This document shows, in pieces, positions 35,569-44,405 of a stretch of 64,000 nt of DNA (positions are counted from its first letter, which is position 1; each line of letters starts with the position of its first letter). The notes beneath the pieces were generated by a model, which was not told where the DNA came from, did no database searches, and saw only the letters and a list, made by a program, of their open reading frames with translations. The DNA comes from Nisaea sediminum (GTDB lineage Bacteria > Pseudomonadota > Alphaproteobacteria > Thalassobaculales > Thalassobaculaceae): contig NZ_JACZCQ010000003.1 in NCBI RefSeq assembly GCF_014904705.1, positions 434,001 to 498,000 of the forward strand, written 5' to 3'. The translations under genes and the position numbers were made by a program.

Positions 35569-36858
35569 CTAGCGCCCATCGTCCGCCGGGTTCGGGATCC
35601 AGCCCCACGCAACGTCTGCGGGCGCACTCCTATACCCCCGCGCGGTGCGGATGCGGATCGCCTCTATCAGCTTTTCTGTGCTCCAGTCCGGGTTCCGCGC
35701 CAGCAGGCGCGCGGCGAGTGCGGCGACGCGCGGCACGGCGAAGCTGCTCCCCGAGGCGGGCGCGACGGCACCGCGATGATCGATGGTCTCGATCCCCTCG
35801 CCCGGCACCATCAGGTCGACCGAGTGCCGCCCCCAGTTCGAGCCCGGCGCAAGCCGCCCGAAGGCGTCGGCGGAGGTGACGGTGATCATGTTGGCGAGCG
35901 GGAAGGCTGCCGGATAGACCGGCGCCGTGTCGATGTTCCGTCCGTCGTTCCCGGCGGAGACGATGAACAGCATGTCGGAACGGGCCTCCGCCGCCTGCCG
36001 GAAAGCGTCCCACTCCCGCGCGTCGTTGCTGCCGAGCGGCATCAGGACGATGCGCGCGCCCGCTGCATCAGCCGCCGCGATCAGTTCCGCCATCCGCTCC
36101 ATGTTGCCCCGGGGATAACGATAGGGCAGCAGCCGGACCTCCGGCGCCTCGGCGATCAGGATACTGGCGACGGCAGTGCCGTGCCTGAGCGGGAAATATG
36201 GCGAGCGGGAGGTGTCGAGATCGAACGGGCGCGGGTCCATGTCCCAGTAATCGTAGCCGAGCGACCGCCCGGAGGCGTCGCGCGCCAGCCGGGCGGCGAG
36301 ATGCGGCAGCAGGTAATTCACCCCGCTGTCGATCTGCGCCACCGTCACCCCGCCGGGATCGGCACCCGGCGGCACCGGAGGGTCGAGCTCCTCGACAAAT
36401 GATACCGTGGCAAGGTCGGGCTGCAGATGCTCAAGCCGGACCGGCACATCGCGCCGCTCGCCGTATACCAGCCGGCGGGCCAAGGCCGGCATGCAGTCCG
36501 GGCCGTACTGCACCATCGCCTCCGGGCGCAGTTCACCGGACGCCGGCGCGCTGAGCTCCATGCGCAGACGGCGCAGGGCGCCGCCCTGGAGGAGCATGTC
36601 GACGACCGCCTCGCCGCCCTCGCCCATGTCCAGCGTGAGCAACCGACGTCCGGAATTGTCCGCATTGAGGGCGCCGCTCCGACGGGCCAGCGAAATGTCG
36701 TCCGGCAGCAGCCCCTCAGGATTTGCGAGCGGCGCGGTACAGATCGCCCGCGTCGCCGCGTCCGCCCGCATCAGCCCTTCCGCGCCCCGCGCCGCCGCGT
36801 TCGGCACAGACCAGAGAAGCAAGGAGGCAATTGCGAGGCTCAGCAGGCGTTGCGGCAT
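35569..36858 (-). CDS. exported subtilisin-family (S8) serine protease
   Basis: 429 residues with a signal peptide (1-25). The first ~160 residues look like a propeptide or N-terminal domain. The subtilase triad is present: Asp in VAQIDSGVNYLLPH near 179, His in RHGTAVASI near 229, and Ser in ASGSSFAVPRVAALAA near 375 (GSS instead of the usual GTS). SAGNDG near 299 is the oxyanion-region motif. It should be periplasmic or secreted. It is third in a cluster of exported serine proteases with the two trypsin-like genes. Confidence 0.88.
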   Translation of the reverse strand: MPQRLLSLAIASLLLWSVPNAAARGAEGLMRADAATRAICTAPLANPEGLLPDDISLARRSGALNADNSGRRLLTLDMGEGGEAVVDMLLQGGALRRLRMELSAPASGELRPEAMVQYGPDCMPALARRLVYGERRDVPVRLEHLQPDLATVSFVEELDPPVPPGADPGGVTVAQIDSGVNYLLPHLAARLARDASGRSLGYDYWDMDPRPFDLDTSRSPYFPLRHGTAVASILIAEAPEVRLLPYRYPRGNMERMAELIAAADAAGARIVLMPLGSNDAREWDAFRQAAEARSDMLFIVSAGNDGRNIDTAPVYPAAFPLANMITVTSADAFGRLAPGSNWGRHSVDLMVPGEGIETIDHRGAVAPASGSSFAVPRVAALAARLLARNPDWSTEKLIEAIRIRTARGYRSAPADVAWGWIPNPADDGR

Positions 36859-36923
36859 TGGATGCCTTGTCCCGGTTCATGCTATTCTGACGTTGTATCA
36901 GCTTTCGCAATCCGGAGAAGGCC

Positions 36924-37157
36924 ATGGACGATACCCCGATGCCCCTCATTCTCGATCTCGTCGAATGGGTCGCCGAGAAACCCCGGCCCTATGGCGAGGT
37001 GATGGAGGCCTGGCGCACCTCCTGTCCGCGTCTCACCGTCTGGGAGGAAGCGGTCGACCGCGGTTTCGTCGTCCGCCGCCATGTCGACGGCACCGGCGCG
37101 ATCGTGGAAGCGACGCATAGCGGACGCGAAACCCTCGCCGCACACGGCCGCGCCTGA
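36924..37157 (+). CDS. small conserved hypothetical protein (77 aa)
   Basis: 77 residues with GGAG six bases before the ATG and high third-position GC. LDLVEWVAEKPRPYGEVMEAWRTSCPRLTVWEEAVDRGFV reads as a compact winged-helix-like fold, with the later strand FVVRRHVDGTGAIVEAT. It could be a small DNA-binding protein, but no binding residues can be asserted. It precedes btaA by about 185 bases on the same strand. Confidence 0.65.
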   Translation: MDDTPMPLILDLVEWVAEKPRPYGEVMEAWRTSCPRLTVWEEAVDRGFVVRRHVDGTGAIVEATHSGRETLAAHGRA

Positions 37158-37341
37158 GGAGCGATTCGGCGCTTGCCCGGCTTCCCCGGCGCGATGCCGC
37201 GCCGGCGATAATACTTCATGATTTCAGGCATATGACGCCCTGAAACAAAGCTGAAACACGAATCCCGTATGAGCTTCCCCAAGCATGGACCGGTCCGGCG
37301 GCATCCGCCCGGCACCGCGCCATCCGGGAGAGTTCGCACCC

Positions 37342-38562
37342 ATGTCCGCCAACCCCCTGCTCCAGAACGCCGTCACCGCCGGCGGCGGCCACAAGCTGAC
37401 CAAACGCGGCATTCTCGACCGCATGTTCACCATGGCCTTCAAGGGTTTCGTCTATCCGCAGATCTGGGAAGATCCCGAGGTCGACCTCGAGGCGCTGCAA
37501 CTCACGCCGGAGAGCCGGGTCTTCACCATCGCGTCCGGCGGCTGCAATATCCTGAACTATCTGACCGAGCGTCCGGCCAGCATCCAGGCCGTCGATCTCA
37601 ATCCGGCCCATGTCGCGCTCACCCGCTTGAAACTGACGGCGCTGAAGCAGCTGCCCGACCACGAGACCTTCTTCCGCTTCTTCGGCCACGCCGACGAACG
37701 CGAGAACAAGCGGGTCTATTTCCGTGACCTGGCGCCGCATCTCGATGCCGAGACCCGGGCCTACTGGAGCAAGCGCGGGCTGCGCGGCCGGCGCATCGAC
37801 ATGTTCACCCGCAATGTCTACGAGTTCGGTCTGCTCGGCCGCTTCATCGGCCTGCTGCACCTGATTGCCCGCCTCCACGGCAAGAACCCGCGCCACATCC
37901 TGGAAGCGGAAACCCTGCAGGAGCAGCGTGCCCTTTTCGACTCCATCATCGGCCCGATCTTCGACAGCCGGATGGTGCGCGCGCTCTGCCGTCTGCCGGT
38001 CTCGTTCTACGGTCTCGGCATCCCGCCGGCACAGTTCGAGGCGCTCTCCGCCTCGGCCGGCGGCGACATGGCCGGACTCATGCGCTCGCGTCTCGAGCGG
38101 CTCGCCTGCGACTTCTCGATCGACGACAACTACTTCGCGTGGCAGGCCTTCGGGCGCGGCTACGACCGGACGAAGCGCCAGGCCATTCCACGATACCTGC
38201 ACGCCGGCAACTACGAGACGCTGCGAGAGACCGCACCGAAGGTCGATGTGGTGCAGGCGTCGATGACCGACTTCCTCGGTGCGCGCGAGGCCGCAAGCCT
38301 CGACCGATACATTCTGCTCGACGCGCAGGACTGGATGAACGCGGAGCAGCTCTCCGCGCTCTGGACAGAGATTCTGCGCACCTCGGCACCCGGCGCGCGG
38401 GTGATCTTCCGCACGGCCGGCGAGGAGAGCCCGCTACCGGGGCGCGTGCCGGACGAGATCCTCGATCGCTGGGAGTACCGGGCGGAGGAGTCGGAAGATC
38501 TCTGCCGGCGCGACCGCTCATCGATCTATGGAGGCTTCCATCTCTACATCCGCCGGGACTAA
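37342..38562 (+). CDS. btaA: BtaA-type S-adenosylmethionine:diacylglycerol 3-amino-3-carboxypropyltransferase
   Basis: 406 residues from the ATG at 37342 (an in-frame start at 37285 gives 19 more). The DUF3419/BtaA pattern is clear: YPQIWEDPEVDLEAL near residue 38, FTIASGGCNILNYLT near 62, AVDLNPAHVALTRLK near 84, and RTAGEESPLPGRVP near 364. BtaA adds the homoserine moiety of S-adenosylmethionine to diacylglycerol, the first step of the betaine lipid DGTS. It is membrane-associated. The btaB-type methyltransferase follows immediately. In relatives the pair is induced by phosphate limitation; no Pho-box is visible here. Confidence 0.88.
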   Translation: MSANPLLQNAVTAGGGHKLTKRGILDRMFTMAFKGFVYPQIWEDPEVDLEALQLTPESRVFTIASGGCNILNYLTERPASIQAVDLNPAHVALTRLKLTALKQLPDHETFFRFFGHADERENKRVYFRDLAPHLDAETRAYWSKRGLRGRRIDMFTRNVYEFGLLGRFIGLLHLIARLHGKNPRHILEAETLQEQRALFDSIIGPIFDSRMVRALCRLPVSFYGLGIPPAQFEALSASAGGDMAGLMRSRLERLACDFSIDDNYFAWQAFGRGYDRTKRQAIPRYLHAGNYETLRETAPKVDVVQASMTDFLGAREAASLDRYILLDAQDWMNAEQLSALWTEILRTSAPGARVIFRTAGEESPLPGRVPDEILDRWEYRAEESEDLCRRDRSSIYGGFHLYIRRD

Positions 38563-38590
38563 CCCCATATCGGAGGATGCCGGGGAGAAG

Positions 38591-39232
38591 ATGGACCGGA
38601 TCTACCGGGTCCAGCGGCACTTCTACGACCTCACGCGGAAATATTACCTGCTGGGCCGCGACCGGCTGATCCGGGACCTGAACGCGGTGCCCGGAGAGTC
38701 GATCTGCGAGATCGGCTGCGGTACGGCGCGCAATCTCGCGAAGCTGGCGCGGCGCTATCCAGACTGCCGCTATTTCGGGATCGACGCTTCAGCCGAGATG
38801 CTGGAAACCGCGGAAGCCTCCTTGCGCCGGATGGAACTAGAGGACCGGATCCGGCTCGGCCTCGCCTATGCCGAGCGGTTCGACCCCGGGGAGACGTTCG
38901 ATGAGCCGGAGGGTTTCGATCATATCGTCTTCTCCTATTCGCTCTCGATGATTCCGCCGTGGCGCGCCGCACTCGACCGCGCGGTAGCCCTGCTCCGTCC
39001 GGGCGGCACATTGCATATCGTCGATTTCGGGGATCAACGCGGCATGCCCGCCTGGTTCCGCCGCCTGCTCTTTACCTGGCTCGCCTGGTTCCATGTCGAG
39101 CATCGGCCCGGCATACGGATCTGGGTCGAAGAGAAGGACGCCGCGGGAGATATGGAGGTCTCGGTAAGCGCTCTCGCCGGTCATTATGCCGAACTGTTCA
39201 GACTGGCGCGCACCGACCGGCCGTCCCTCTGA
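38591..39232 (+). CDS. btaB: BtaB-type N-methyltransferase for betaine lipid
   Basis: 213 residues from the ATG at 38591, preceded closely by GGGGAG, the size of known BtaB. An alternative ATG at 38528 overlaps btaA by 35 bases. Class I methyltransferase motif I ICEIGCGTARNLAKLA is near residue 39, FGIDASAEMLE near 63 and HIVFSYSLSMIPPW near 112. The family trimethylates diacylglyceryl-homoserine to DGTS. Identification rests mainly on position directly after btaA. Confidence 0.85.
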   Translation: MDRIYRVQRHFYDLTRKYYLLGRDRLIRDLNAVPGESICEIGCGTARNLAKLARRYPDCRYFGIDASAEMLETAEASLRRMELEDRIRLGLAYAERFDPGETFDEPEGFDHIVFSYSLSMIPPWRAALDRAVALLRPGGTLHIVDFGDQRGMPAWFRRLLFTWLAWFHVEHRPGIRIWVEEKDAAGDMEVSVSALAGHYAELFRLARTDRPSL

Positions 39233-39247
39233 AAGGGAAATGGGGCG

Positions 39248-39613
39248 TTACGGAAACATCCGCGCGATCATCTCAATTAGCGCGGGAAGTTCGACCGGCT
39301 TCCGGATCGCTTCGTGAGCGCCGATCATGCGGGCATATTCCAGGATCTGAGCGTTGCCAAGAGAACCCCCGGTTGACATGGCAATGACCCGAACGTCGGG
39401 GTGAAGCGACCGGATTTCCCGGATCGTCTCGATGCCCTCCTTGCCCGGCATGATGATGTCGGAAATCACCAGGTCGAACGTCGCCTCTTCCATCAAAGCG
39501 AGCGCGGAATTTCCTTCCTCGGCGGTCTGCACCTCGTGGCCCTGCTCGCGCAGAATTCCCGCCAGGAGATCGCGCAGAGACTTGTCATCGTCAACGACCA
39601 GAATTGAAGTCAT
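39248..39613 (-). CDS. single-domain response regulator (CheY-like receiver)
   Basis: 121 residues, a receiver domain only. The acidic pocket is in VVDDDKSL (near residue 6), the phospho-acceptor Asp in LVISDIIMPG (near 53), Thr/Ser in AMSTGG (near 80) and Lys in RKPVEL (near 105). It has no output domain, so it would signal by protein contact. No histidine kinase is adjacent. Confidence 0.9.
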   Translation of the reverse strand: MTSILVVDDDKSLRDLLAGILREQGHEVQTAEEGNSALALMEEATFDLVISDIIMPGKEGIETIREIRSLHPDVRVIAMSTGGSLGNAQILEYARMIGAHEAIRKPVELPALIEMIARMFP

Positions 39614-39728
39614 TCAGAGAATGCTCCTGTCTTGAGATGCCCATCCCAGATCGCCCAGGATGCGGACCGCCAGACTACCAACGAGCGGGATGAAGGTTAA
39701 CGTCAAAGAACCTCGAACGGGGCTCGAT

Positions 39729-40313
39729 CTAGACGGGAAGAGTCTCTTCAATAACCGCTCCCGTCTCAAGCGTAATATAGGTATGCTTCTGATATTCCGG
39801 CAAAAATCGCTCCCCGCTCGGCTCCAGACGGGGGATTTCCGCAGTCGCGCCGATAACGCTCTGGACAGTTCGTCCATCATTGGAGAGCGGCAGCAGGAGC
39901 CGCTCCCCGTGAATCGGATTGGCGGTCTCGGCGTAGAGCCGACCGTAGATGTAAAGCACGGCCGGAAGATCGACGACATTTCGGTAATAGCGATGCACCC
40001 TCGGGTAATAGTCCGGGTCGGTATTGTCATCAAGATAATGCTTTGAAAGCTTGTGCCCGAACCTTTTGGCGACTTTCTCACCGGTCAACCGGTAGCGGAA
40101 CCTGTTGCTCTCAGGTTCGTAGTCGCAAAGCCAGATCCGCGGCAGAATGGACCCGAATTCCACCGGATCGATCTGCCGGCGGCTTGGCATCAGAAGCGGG
40201 CCCTTGATCGTCCGCCAGTGATGTAGCAGGACTTGCAGGGTCTGCGTCCGCATACGTCCGGAGATCGCATCGAGTTCAGTTCCAACCTGCGAACCCGAGT
40301 CACCGTAAGTCAT
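39729..40313 (-). CDS. PAS_5-type small PAS-domain protein (3 of 5)
   Basis: 194 residues from the ATG at 40313; a TTG at 40382 would extend it. The shared pattern runs VLLHHWRTIKG, RRQIDPVEFGSILPRIWLCDY, FRYRLTGEKVAKRFGHKLSKHYL, then GERLLLPLSNDGRTV. The late LLPLSNDG motif is also in the fifth copy (58956). It carries an unusual basic C-terminal strand. Ligand and partner unknown. It lies next to a lone response regulator, so a shared signalling role is conceivable but not shown. Confidence 0.77.
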   Translation of the reverse strand: MTYGDSGSQVGTELDAISGRMRTQTLQVLLHHWRTIKGPLLMPSRRQIDPVEFGSILPRIWLCDYEPESNRFRYRLTGEKVAKRFGHKLSKHYLDDNTDPDYYPRVHRYYRNVVDLPAVLYIYGRLYAETANPIHGERLLLPLSNDGRTVQSVIGATAEIPRLEPSGERFLPEYQKHTYITLETGAVIEETLPV

Positions 40314-40493
40314 CGAACGGCAGCGCTCCTCTGGGACATAACCGTCGCCGACCGGCAATCGGCGAGACGGCAGTCCGGTCAAACCAACCGTTCTGGTCCT
40401 AACACGGACTGCGTCCTGCCACCAGAAGACGCTTCAGAAATAAACGCTGAATTTACCCGCGCCCAGGGAAACCGCGCCCTGAAACGTCATCGA

Positions 40494-41378
40494 CTAGCGG
40501 TTGAAATGGATCGAACACCAATCTTCCCAGAGCTTCGCCAAGGCGGCGTAATCCTGGCTGCCCATCCCTTTCGCCTCCGCGATCTCGTAAGGCGTGTGAG
40601 ACGCCAGTGTGGCGAACAGAGGCACACCGAGCTGCTGCGCCGTCTCGAGCGCGAGCACAGAATCCTTGCGTGCGTTGGTGACGGACATCCCGCTCTGATA
40701 GTTCCCGTCCCGCATCCGCTCGCCGACCCGATGGACAAGCGGGCGTAACAGTCCCTCTTCGCGATTGAGGATCTGGACAAGCGTTTCCGAGGGCACATCG
40801 AGCTTCCGCGCCATCGCGAAAGCCTCGATCAGAACCACCATGACGGCATGCATGACGCCATTATTGACCACCTTGGTTCCCATTCCCGCGCCAACCGGCC
40901 CGAGATCGAAGATTTGCGCCGCGATCGACTGCAGCAAAGGCCGCGCCGACGCCTTGCTCTCTTCGCTGCCACCGAGGAAGAACGTGATCTCACCTGCAGC
41001 CATGCTCGCGACACCACCGGCGATAGCCGCGTCCACAAAGGCGATCCCGGCATCTGCGCAAAGCGCGGCACACCGTTTCGCTGTATCGGGAGTGACGGTA
41101 CTGGTCTCGACAATCAGCGACGGTTTGTCCGTCCAGCTGCAAATCGCCTCAACGACCTCCAGAGAGGCTTCGGGTTTCGGCAGCGACAGTACGATTTGCG
41201 AGGGCGTCGGAGTAGAGAGCCCGGAAAGCTGCTCCACGACCTCCACACCTTCCTTCGCCGCGAGTTGCCTGCGTTCGGGCGAGCGGTCGAAACCCGCAAC
41301 CGGCCCGTGCCGCAACAATGCCGTCGCGACCGCGAGCCCGGCATTTCCAAGCCCCACCAGACCAATCTTCTCTGCCAT
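40494..41378 (-). CDS. NAD(P)-dependent beta-hydroxyacid dehydrogenase (3-hydroxyisobutyrate dehydrogenase family)
   Basis: 294 residues from the ATG at 41378 with a GGGGGAAA ribosome site. The N-terminal IGLVGLGNAGLAVATALL forms the nucleotide-binding motif. FVDAAIAGGVASMAAGEITFFLGG near 115-138 is the family substrate loop, usually DAPVSGG. LGPVGAGMGTKVVNNGVM near 160-177 contains the catalytic Lys. The substrate is unknown. Stands alone. Confidence 0.9.
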   Translation of the reverse strand: MAEKIGLVGLGNAGLAVATALLRHGPVAGFDRSPERRQLAAKEGVEVVEQLSGLSTPTPSQIVLSLPKPEASLEVVEAICSWTDKPSLIVETSTVTPDTAKRCAALCADAGIAFVDAAIAGGVASMAAGEITFFLGGSEESKASARPLLQSIAAQIFDLGPVGAGMGTKVVNNGVMHAVMVVLIEAFAMARKLDVPSETLVQILNREEGLLRPLVHRVGERMRDGNYQSGMSVTNARKDSVLALETAQQLGVPLFATLASHTPYEIAEAKGMGSQDYAALAKLWEDWCSIHFNR

Positions 41379-41463
41379 CGTTTCCCCCTTCGTTCGATGT
41401 TTCGGGGAGGGTAGCGGAGCTATCGGTCTGAGGCGAGCCGCGGAGACTTGCCGATCCGGCACT

Positions 41464-41937
41464 TCACTCAAGCACGCGCGGCCAGTTCCGGTCTCCGGCC
41501 TGAATGTTTTCCGGGATGCTCTGCTCCCAGCGCTTCTGGATGTCGGAATTGTAGTTCAGGTAGAGCTTCCCCTTCACGATCCTCCAATTCTCGGGATCGC
41601 CTTTCGCCGTACTTCCCTGCGCCACGGCCCAGGCACAATAGCCGCCATATTGCGGGGCGTATCTTTCGGGATCCTGCCGGAACAGGTCCCGATTCCCGGC
41701 TGTGGCGAAGTGCCACTCCGCGCCTTTGTAGGAAAAGGTGTACTCGGCCGAGCCTTTTACCGGCCCCCCGGGGGAAAAATAGCTGACCGGGTCGTAACCA
41801 TCCACTGCGACATTCGAAAGAAAGCCGGTATAGACCGGATCCTCCGCCGCGGCGGCGGGCACCGGCCCCAGTTGAAATCCACCGGCAAGCAGGCAGGCAG
41901 CAAGGAAAGCGTGACGCAATCCGGGAAGGCGCGACAT
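41464..41937 (-). CDS. exported YHS-domain protein
   Basis: 157 residues with a signal peptide (1-31, AAAAE) followed by VAVDGYDPVSYFSPGGPVKGSAEYTFSYKG (YHS-like fold) and a Cys-bearing GGYCAWAVAQG near 95-108. YHS domains occur in metal-handling and redox proteins. It would be periplasmic. No partner gene adjacent. Confidence 0.87.
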   Translation of the reverse strand: MSRLPGLRHAFLAACLLAGGFQLGPVPAAAAEDPVYTGFLSNVAVDGYDPVSYFSPGGPVKGSAEYTFSYKGAEWHFATAGNRDLFRQDPERYAPQYGGYCAWAVAQGSTAKGDPENWRIVKGKLYLNYNSDIQKRWEQSIPENIQAGDRNWPRVLE

Positions 41938-42165
41938 GTCCGTCCTCCAATCTCGCAGTGATTGAACCCCGTTCGATAGGAGGGAATTTGCGTCAGGGGC
42001 CGCTCAACACCAAGTCACATTGCCGCGACAGCATTATTGGCACATTCCCACAACGTGAATACATCGCGGCGCGGATGGATCGAAATATCGCTCAGATTGA
42101 ATCACAATAGTGTTCTGATGTTGTTTACGGCACAAACACACTGAAGCAGGACACGCCGAGGGGAA

Positions 42166-42636
42166 ATGACGGGACAAGAACAAATCAATGATTTCTTCTC
42201 CGGAGATTTGAGCAGCGACGCTCAGAGGGCGATGTATGAGTACTGGCTGAAGGTGCGGGGGAAAGGCCAGGTCCCCCCCAAGACCGCACTCGATCCGGTT
42301 GAATTTCCACGCAAGGCGCTTCCCCTCCTGACCGTCGTCGAGCCCGCGGGAGAGGACGATTTCAAGATCCGGATCACGGGGACCGGAATACGCGCAGCCA
42401 CGGGACGCGATCTCACCGGGCTGAAGATCAGCGAGATCGAGGGCGCCGGACCTATTCTCGACAGGTTGCTTCAATGCCGCAACAGCGCCGTGACCGATTA
42501 CGCCGCAGGCTCGGCGGACTGGGCTAGGAAGCCAGGGAAATACTTTACCGCGCTGGTACTGCCGTTCGGGACACCGCAGAGCGTCGAGCGTGTCATGCTG
42601 GTGTTCAGCTTCACGAACCGCGCGCCGGAGGGGTAA
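42166..42636 (+). CDS. PAS_5-type small PAS-domain protein (4 of 5)
   Basis: 156 residues, the shortest of the five with the shared pattern: YWLKVRGKGQVPPKTALDPVEFPRKALPLLTVVEP, then FKIRITGTGIRAATGRDLTGLKISEIEG near residues 65-92. GEDD links the halves. It ends shortly before a terminator-like hairpin. Ligand unknown, and no output domain. Confidence 0.78.
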   Translation: MTGQEQINDFFSGDLSSDAQRAMYEYWLKVRGKGQVPPKTALDPVEFPRKALPLLTVVEPAGEDDFKIRITGTGIRAATGRDLTGLKISEIEGAGPILDRLLQCRNSAVTDYAAGSADWARKPGKYFTALVLPFGTPQSVERVMLVFSFTNRAPEG

Positions 42637-42670
42637 CGCCTACCCCCTCCCTGCGGTCCCGTCCGACCGA

Positions 42671-42705
42671 GAACCCACCGCCGGTCCCCCGACGGCGGGT
42701 TCTTT
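42671..42705 (+). terminator. intrinsic terminator after PAS_5 gene
   Basis: A stem GAACCC..GCCG / CGGCGGGTTC with a three-base bulge is followed by a short T run (TTCTTT), 35 bases past the stop and before a converging gene. Confidence 0.6.
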
Positions 42706-42725
42706 AGGTTGGCTCCGAGCCCCCT

Positions 42726-43697
42726 CTAACAGCCAGAGACGCACTTTCCGGCACCGTCAAACTCGAGGGTCTTTCCGCTCAACGGCAGATAGGACGGCGC
42801 TTTCAGAGCTTTCATGAAGGCGTCGGTCTTGCTTCCCGCAATGACCTTGCCGCCTTTGGTTCCGATCTCGTTCGCATGCGACGGGATCACTGAAGCCGGC
42901 TTGATAAGCTCGTTCACGACGAAAGCCGCCTCGGTAGGTCCGGTCGTGAAAGTGTCGCCGATATTCATCACCACCAGCTCGGCACCATATTGTTCGCCGA
43001 CGACCGTGCGCTGTTCGGCGGTCACGCCGGTGTCACCGGAGAGATAGGCGACCAGACCGTTGCTGAACGTCAGCACATAGCCCGTCGGCGGTCCGGCATA
43101 GGCGGTCAGGCCGGCGGACGACAACAGCTTGCCGAGTTCGCCCTCGATAAAGGCGCCGTTGACACCGTTCGAATGCGCGGCGGGAACGGTCGTGACGGTC
43201 ACGCCGCCGACCTTCCGCGACGCACCGAAACGGACCAGCGCCGACTTCTTCGGATCCCCGCCCAGCGCCTTCAGCTTGCTGGCGAAGAAGCTCGGCATCT
43301 CGCTCCCGGTGACGATGAGCGCCGATTTCTCAAGCGCGATATTCACGGTGTTGGTATTCGGCGCGGCGACCGTCCCCATCATCGGCGCGCCGCATTCGCC
43401 CGCATTGACCGCATCGATATGCCGGTCGCCGACATGGTCGCCGTGCATGTGGCTGACCAGCAGCGCATCGACCTTGCCGAGACGCGGATCGCCGGCCCCA
43501 GCCACGGTGCGGCCCGCATCATAGAGAATACGCGTGCCGTCGGGATCCTCGAACATCATAGCCCTGTCGAAGCGGCAGAATTCTCCGTCATGGCTGCCGA
43601 GCGGAGTCACTTTCACTTCCTGAGCAGCGGCCGAGCCCGCGGCCACACCCAGCAGGCCCAGTACAGCGCCCGCGAAACGCAGTGATTTGAGAACCAT
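42726..43697 (-). CDS. exported MBL-fold metallo-hydrolase
   Basis: 323 residues with a signal peptide (1-25). The metal-binding HMHGDHVGD near residue 83 is the HxHxDH motif. LSGDTGVTAEQ near 220 and a late IPSHANEIG near 266 give the remaining ligands. It would be periplasmic. Its reaction is unknown; it resembles UlaG-type or lactonase-like MBL proteins. No neighbour points to a pathway. Confidence 0.85.
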   Translation of the reverse strand: MVLKSLRFAGAVLGLLGVAAGSAAAQEVKVTPLGSHDGEFCRFDRAMMFEDPDGTRILYDAGRTVAGAGDPRLGKVDALLVSHMHGDHVGDRHIDAVNAGECGAPMMGTVAAPNTNTVNIALEKSALIVTGSEMPSFFASKLKALGGDPKKSALVRFGASRKVGGVTVTTVPAAHSNGVNGAFIEGELGKLLSSAGLTAYAGPPTGYVLTFSNGLVAYLSGDTGVTAEQRTVVGEQYGAELVVMNIGDTFTTGPTEAAFVVNELIKPASVIPSHANEIGTKGGKVIAGSKTDAFMKALKAPSYLPLSGKTLEFDGAGKCVSGC

Positions 43698-43994
43698 TGC
43701 TCCCTCCTCGAAACATGCATGGATAGACGTGAAGCCCCATCCGGACAGGTACGGATTTTCCTCACACTGCCACTGGAACAGCTCACGGCAGTGATGGATA
43801 CGGCCCTTTCCACTGTCTGAAATTCAAAGGCGATTTTGGCCCGGGCCAATTCAGCCAGACATGGCAATGAGGTGATGCGGATAGGGGTGAGGTCTGAAAT
43901 GCAGATGCACTGCCCCCAACTCGCTTGCCCGGGCACCGCCCGGACCTAATTGCTTTAGGCTGCAGGTCGAAAGGCAGCGCGCGGAGCGCATTGC
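43698..43994. other. gene-free interval
   Basis: About 297 bases between the divergent MBL-hydrolase and membrane-protein genes. It should contain both promoters. I see no convincing gene, repeat or operator in it. Confidence 0.5.
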
Positions 43995-44378
43995 ATGGAA
44001 GCGATCGAGAACGCCGCCATTATTTCCGTCGGACGGGCGAGCGGGTTTGCCGCGCTCGCGATCGTCTGCATCGTCATGAGCCTAAGCTACGAGCCGGCGG
44101 TCGCAGCGCGAGCCGGATGTATCCTTTGCCTGCTCGTTGCAGCCGTCCTATTCCACTATGCCCGCAGGGCACCAACCCGGCCCTACCGCAAGACCGAGCT
44201 CTGGATCATTCTGGCGAAGGAAGACCGCCCACCGAAAAAGATCGCCCAGCGGATCATCGGCGCAGTCCTCTCGCAGACCTACCGAAGGTTTGCCGAGTAT
44301 TCGATGATCTCCGCCCTGATCTTCCTCATCATGGCGATCATGTTCGGGTTCTTCCCGGACCTTCGCCTCGGGGGCTGA
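43995..44378 (+). CDS. hypothetical membrane protein
   Basis: 127 residues with three membrane segments (about 15-32, 40-56 and 101-120) and a basic cytoplasmic loop (ARRAPTRPYRKTELW..). No family recognised. Its stop overlaps the start of a terminator-like hairpin and it converges on the aminotransferase gene. Confidence 0.65.
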   Translation: MEAIENAAIISVGRASGFAALAIVCIVMSLSYEPAVAARAGCILCLLVAAVLFHYARRAPTRPYRKTELWIILAKEDRPPKKIAQRIIGAVLSQTYRRFAEYSMISALIFLIMAIMFGFFPDLRLGG

Positions 44379-44388
44379 GCCCGAGGCG
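44364..44388. terminator. hairpin between converging genes (possible terminator)
   Basis: A perfect 9-bp stem CGCCTCGGG / CCCGAGGCG with a seven-base loop overlaps the end of the membrane-protein gene. No T tract follows, so it may act with Rho or as an RNA-end stabiliser. Confidence 0.45.
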
Positions 44389-44405
44389 AGACCCGTTGCA
44401 CCGAC

